Source of the DNA: Elusimicrobium sp.
GTDB lineage: Bacteria; Elusimicrobiota; Elusimicrobia; Elusimicrobiales; Elusimicrobiaceae
Direction: 5' to 3'
Assembly: GCA_015062115.1 (NCBI GenBank)
Contig: SUVG01000003.1
Span: 1-64,000, forward strand
DNA length: 64,000 bases
The position numbers and the translations under genes were made by a program. Positions 61,496 through 64,000 of this stretch are shown here, piece by piece; the first letter of the stretch is position 1, and each line of letters begins with the position of its first letter. Under the pieces are notes generated by a model that had not been told where the DNA came from, searched no databases, and worked only from the letters and a program-made list of their open reading frames with translations.

Positions 61496-61525
61496 ATCAT
61501 ACAATACACGAGGCAAAAAAGTAAA
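61496..61525 (-). promoter_or_regulatory. mgtC promoter (leaderless type)
   Basis: Minus strand TTTACT (61520-61525), 18-bp spacer, TATGAT (61496-61501), then exactly 6 nt before the ATG at 61489. Confidence 0.55.
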
Positions 61526-61540
61526 CCGTAAAATAGTGCA

Positions 61541-61568
61541 AAAAAAACCCCGGTTTTCCCGGGGTTTT
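61541..61568 (-). terminator. Terminator of the outer-membrane protein gene at 61586
   Basis: CCCCGG (61548-61553) / CCGGGG (61559-61564) with AAAA before and TTTTTTT after on the minus strand. Confidence 0.82.
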
Positions 61569-61585
61569 CAAAAGAAGCGTAAAAC

Positions 61586-62221
61586 TTAAAAACGGCAACC
61601 GAGTTTAAGCATCACATTTACATAATGCAAGCGATCTTTGCCGAATTGGGTTCTTACTTCGTCGGCGGCTTCTACCAAATAGTAGCGGCCTTCAATACCG
61701 AAGATAACGGTTTCGTCGATATCAAATTCCAACCCCAAACCGATCATTTGCGCAAAGTCGGTTCCGTCGGTGGTGACATGGGAGCCGTCATCATTTTTTT
61801 TGCGGGCAAAAATATGGCCGGCGCCAACACCGAACGGAATATATACGCGGGTGGCTTGAGACGGGAAGAAGTTCACACGACCCGTTACCAAAGCGGTGGC
61901 AATACCGGTGCGGTAGTAAGATTGACCGGTGCCATTGCTAAATTTGTCGCCGTCTCCCAGTTGGGCATAGTTTGCGTCCAAACCCAAAGCAAAAACCGGG
62001 ATAACATTGCGGGTAAAACCGATACCGGCCGTCCAGCCTGTTTGGCCCAAGTCCACTTGTTGGCTTTTATAAGTCCAAGAATCTTGGGGGATATTCATAC
62101 CGCCGTAAAATTCTACGCGGGTGGTGTTTTTGCGCAAGCCGTATTCTTGCAAACCGTAGTAATCTTGCGCTACGGCGGGCAAGGCGAACAGCAAAGCACA
62201 CAAAGCTAATAATTTTTTCAT
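61586..62221 (-). CDS. Outer-membrane beta-barrel protein (OmpA-like barrel)
   Basis: 211 residues. Signal peptide MKKLLALCALLFALPAVA cleaved before QDYYG. About eight amphipathic strands with Tyr/Gly-rich patterns (GGMNIPQDSW, WTAGIGFTRNV, FGVGAGHIFARKK, GLGLEFDIDETVIFGIEGRYY in two parts) and a C-terminal Phe (LGCRF). It fits the 8-strand porin family (OmpA/OmpX type) without a peptidoglycan-binding domain. SD AGGAG. Confidence 0.85.
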   Translation of the reverse strand: MKKLLALCALLFALPAVAQDYYGLQEYGLRKNTTRVEFYGGMNIPQDSWTYKSQQVDLGQTGWTAGIGFTRNVIPVFALGLDANYAQLGDGDKFSNGTGQSYYRTGIATALVTGRVNFFPSQATRVYIPFGVGAGHIFARKKNDDGSHVTTDGTDFAQMIGLGLEFDIDETVIFGIEGRYYLVEAADEVRTQFGKDRLHYVNVMLKLGCRF

Positions 62222-62266
62222 ATTACTCCTATTTGTTGAAGGTGTTACCTTTTTATTTTAAAAATT

Positions 62267-62863
62267 TTACAACCCTTTTACAATACGCATCTGGCGTTGC
62301 GGACTTTTGAAAGAACCGTCTTTGTTTGCTTGTACGATTTTTTCCCACTCGCCGCGCGCTTTTAAGATTTGTTCCGCAATATCGCGTACGGCGGCCTTTC
62401 CTCCCGAGCGGGGGGAAGTGTAGAGGGCTAACTCTTTTACTTCGGGGATACTGTTTTGTACGGCTAAGGGAAGGCCTACTTTTTCCAACACGCCCAAGTC
62501 AATTAAATCATCACCGATAAAGGCAACTTCTTCGGGTTGGATATTATATTCCTTTTGCAAAAATTCAAGGGCTTTTTGTTTAACGGAAGTATTATAAAAC
62601 AAAAATTCCATGCCCAAAATTTTTGCCCAGTATTCCAGGGTATTGCTGCTCCCGCGGGAAATAATACCCGTGCGGATACCGCAGGTGGTTAAATACATCA
62701 GCCCCATGCCGTCTAAAGATTCAAAGTGTTTTATTTCGTGCGTAACACCTTCGTTATCGGTAAAAAAACTGATGGTGCTGTCCGTCATTACGCCGTCCAC
62801 ATCGGTCAGGAGCACTTTTATTTGTTTGGCTTTTTGAATAAAAAGAGGAGAAATATTGTTCAT
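62267..62863 (-). CDS. kdsC: 3-deoxy-D-manno-octulosonate 8-phosphate phosphatase (KdsC)
   Basis: 198 residues, HAD subclass C0. Nucleophile Asp21 and Asp23 in LLTDVDGVMTD, second motif IISRGSSNTLE, metal site AFIGDDLIDLGVLE. Removes phosphate from KDO-8-P in lipopolysaccharide synthesis. The C-terminal part is somewhat longer than in E. coli. No SD. Its TATAAT (62874-62879) puts the start within about 4 nt of the ATG. Confidence 0.93.
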   Translation of the reverse strand: MNNISPLFIQKAKQIKVLLTDVDGVMTDSTISFFTDNEGVTHEIKHFESLDGMGLMYLTTCGIRTGIISRGSSNTLEYWAKILGMEFLFYNTSVKQKALEFLQKEYNIQPEEVAFIGDDLIDLGVLEKVGLPLAVQNSIPEVKELALYTSPRSGGKAAVRDIAEQILKARGEWEKIVQANKDGSFKSPQRQMRIVKGL

Positions 62864-62873
62864 ACTGATATTT

Positions 62874-62912
62874 ATTATACCTTTATTTTGCCCCTGCTAA
62901 AAATTATATAAT
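62874..62912. promoter_or_regulatory. Divergent promoter pair between kdsC and the CsgG-like gene
   Basis: Minus-strand TATAAT (62874-62879) for kdsC, 10 nt before its ATG, and plus-strand TATAAT (62907-62912) for the CsgG-like gene, exactly 6 nt before its ATG. The -35 boxes are poor. Both messages would have no leader or almost none. Confidence 0.5.
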
Positions 62913-62918
62913 AAGCAT

Positions 62919-63599
62919 ATGAAGAGATTTTTGGCACTGGCATTTTGCTGCCTTTTCTTTTTAATGGGTTGTACACCTAAAACGGTCATCAGTTCCACTT
63001 ACGATTTTGACCAAGTACAACGCATCGGCATCATGTCGTTTGAAAACCGCTATGCCGCTTTGCGCGGGGTGGAAAATCTGTTTGCCAAATATTTCATCTC
63101 TTCCGGATTTAAGGTGGTGGAACGCGCCCAGTTGGAAAGCGTGTTAAAAGAGCATAACATTTCCGTTTCCGGGTATTTATCACCGGAAACAACCCGCCAA
63201 ATCGGCCGTATTTTAGGGGTGGATCTTTTGTTGATCGGTGAGGTAAGTTCTTATACTCCAGCCCGTACCGAATTAACGATGACGGCTACCCGCCGCACGG
63301 AAGCACGCCCCGTTTACACGCAAGATGTTATGCAACTGCCCGACGGTACTTATGTGGGATATACCCGCAATGTGGGAACGACCGTTTCTCACTCTACAGA
63401 TGTAAGACCGACGGAATATGTTATCAATGCGCAAGTGGGTATTATCGCCAAATTGGTAGATGTGGAAACCGCGGAGATTGTATGGATTGGTTCTTTCGAT
63501 GAATCTTCCTCCAGCGCGCTCGACGCGGCAGACTATATTGCCCGCAGTTTGGTAAAAAGTTTTACCAAAGAACTCGCCAAGAGACAGGACATCAAATGA
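62919..63599 (+). CDS. CsgG-family lipoprotein
   Basis: 226 residues. Signal with lipobox LMGC (Cys18). The rest follows the CsgG/LpoB-like pattern: RIGIMSFENR, LFAKYFISSGFKVVERAQLESVL, IGRILGVDLLLIGEVSSY and INAQVGIIAKLVDVETAEIVW (each under the family's fold). It may be an outer-membrane assembly or stress lipoprotein. No curli genes nearby. Its end overlaps the next ORF by 4 nt (ATGA). No SD; probably leaderless. Confidence 0.8.
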   Translation: MKRFLALAFCCLFFLMGCTPKTVISSTYDFDQVQRIGIMSFENRYAALRGVENLFAKYFISSGFKVVERAQLESVLKEHNISVSGYLSPETTRQIGRILGVDLLLIGEVSSYTPARTELTMTATRRTEARPVYTQDVMQLPDGTYVGYTRNVGTTVSHSTDVRPTEYVINAQVGIIAKLVDVETAEIVWIGSFDESSSSALDAADYIARSLVKSFTKELAKRQDIK

Positions 63600-63850
63600 A
63601 AGCCACCCCCCAACCTTTTGCCACCACTTCGGTCTCTTTCTTGTTTAGAGCTTTCTTTGCTCTGACAAAATTGGCTTTTATTTTGCTTTTTTTGGTGGTA
63701 GGGGCCTTGGTGGCGGGGCAGAGTTCCGTGGCGCCTGTCAGCGCGCGTTTGCTCACTTCTTACGGTATGGAATATGCCGTTAAAACCCTTAAACCTTACC
63801 GGCATTATTTTCCGGAACCGTTTTTAATAAATTTAGAAAAACAGAAATAA
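63596..63850 (+). CDS. Small single-pass membrane protein, unknown function
   Basis: 84 residues with one hydrophobic segment (AFFALTKLAFILLFLVVGALVAG). The rest is short and basic with Pro/Tyr near the end (YRHYFPEPFL). Overlaps the CsgG-like gene by 4 nt and lies 9 nt before serS, so it belongs to a three-gene unit. I recognise no family. ATG overlap and the hydrophobic helix support it being real. Confidence 0.65.
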   Translation: MKATPQPFATTSVSFLFRAFFALTKLAFILLFLVVGALVAGQSSVAPVSARLLTSYGMEYAVKTLKPYRHYFPEPFLINLEKQK

Positions 63851-63859
63851 AGAGGACTT

Positions 63860-64000
63860 ATGTTAGACATTAAAAATATCGTTGCAAACCCTGAAGAAGT
63901 AAAAAAACGCTTGGCCCTTCGCAAGCCGGAACTTGCCGACCAAGTAGAAGAAGTTCTTACCAAATATACCGCTTACAAAGCCGTTTTGGCCCGGGTGGAG
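63860..64000 (+). CDS. serS: Seryl-tRNA synthetase, N-terminal part (truncated by window edge)
   Basis: 47 codons present: MLDIKNIVANPEEVKKRLA matches the strongly conserved SerRS opening (MLDIK-I--NPE-V), followed by the start of the N-terminal coiled-coil arm. The SD AGAGGA lies 4-5 nt before the ATG. The gene continues past base 64000. Confidence 0.92.
   Translation, partial: MLDIKNIVANPEEVKKRLALRKPELADQVEEVLTKYTAYKAVLARVE

Overview
The window (64 kb) looks like part of the chromosome of a Gram-negative, anaerobic, host-associated bacterium, most likely a member of the Elusimicrobiota (Elusimicrobium-like). This placement is inference. It rests on two near-identical type IV pilin N-termini (GFTLIELLVVV followed by LIIGILSAVALPQY), lipopolysaccharide genes (hldD, kdsC), outer-membrane beta-barrels, a superoxide reductase/flavodiiron/rubredoxin set instead of catalase or oxidase genes, and the 16S 5' end. 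Classifying the 16S fragment at the left edge would settle it. The window includes the predicted replication origin (about 51.9-53.8 kb). Transcription runs away from it on both sides.

Layout. 1-1.66 kb: 5' part of a 16S rRNA gene (minus strand) with a long leader and six sigma70-type promoters in tandem. 1.66-8.1 kb (mostly plus): a squalene/phytoene synthase-like gene, an unidentified structured RNA with its own promoter and terminator, mazG, a secreted protein with a FlgT-like N-terminus, thyX, glgC, phoH, ybeY. 8.1-13.7 kb (minus): a pilin, pth-rplY-prs-glmU, and infC-rpmI-rplT. 13.9-16.3 kb (plus): nusB-ligA. 16.3-18.0 kb (minus): a second pilin, marC-like gene, tRNA-Val(CAC) and a duplicated 24-nt tRNA 3' end. 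18.2-23.8 kb (plus): AI-2E-type permease followed by a peptidoglycan-recycling operon (ampG-like, murQ, anmK, nagZ). 23.9-31.1 kb (minus): guaD-like deaminase, comEC-recR-dnaX, doxX-like, an outer-membrane protein and a deoxyhypusine-synthase-like enzyme. 31.2-33.9 kb (plus): glyA and a secreted chymotrypsin-fold protease whose nucleophile is cysteine.

34-53.4 kb is almost all on the minus strand: a Sel1-repeat protein, a band-7 protein, an ATP synthase operon (atpZ-B-E-F-H-A-hldD-G-D-C) with the heptose epimerase gene hldD between atpA and atpG, a GH13 glycosidase, and dnaA-dnaN-dciA-gyrB-gyrA. recF is missing from its usual place after dnaN. DnaA boxes lie in the dnaA-dnaN gap and at the dnaA start codon. 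To the right of the origin (plus strand) are the oxygen-defence operon (superoxide reductase, flavodiiron protein, flavin reductase, rubredoxin), a glycosyltransferase, lepB and parA-parB. Two identical 16-bp palindromes resembling parS flank lepB. The right end holds a candidate 70-nt small RNA, mgtC-like, an outer-membrane protein, kdsC, a CsgG-like lipoprotein and the first 47 codons of serS.

The best leads for new biology are the two unassigned structured RNAs (2750-2917 and 60717-60787), the cysteine-nucleophile secreted protease, hldD inside the ATP synthase operon, the variant parS pair, and several genes whose -10 box sits exactly 6 nt upstream of the ATG with little or no Shine-Dalgarno sequence, which suggests leaderless mRNAs. 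I found no CRISPR array, insertion sequence, prophage or obvious new defence system. Most of the window is core chromosome.
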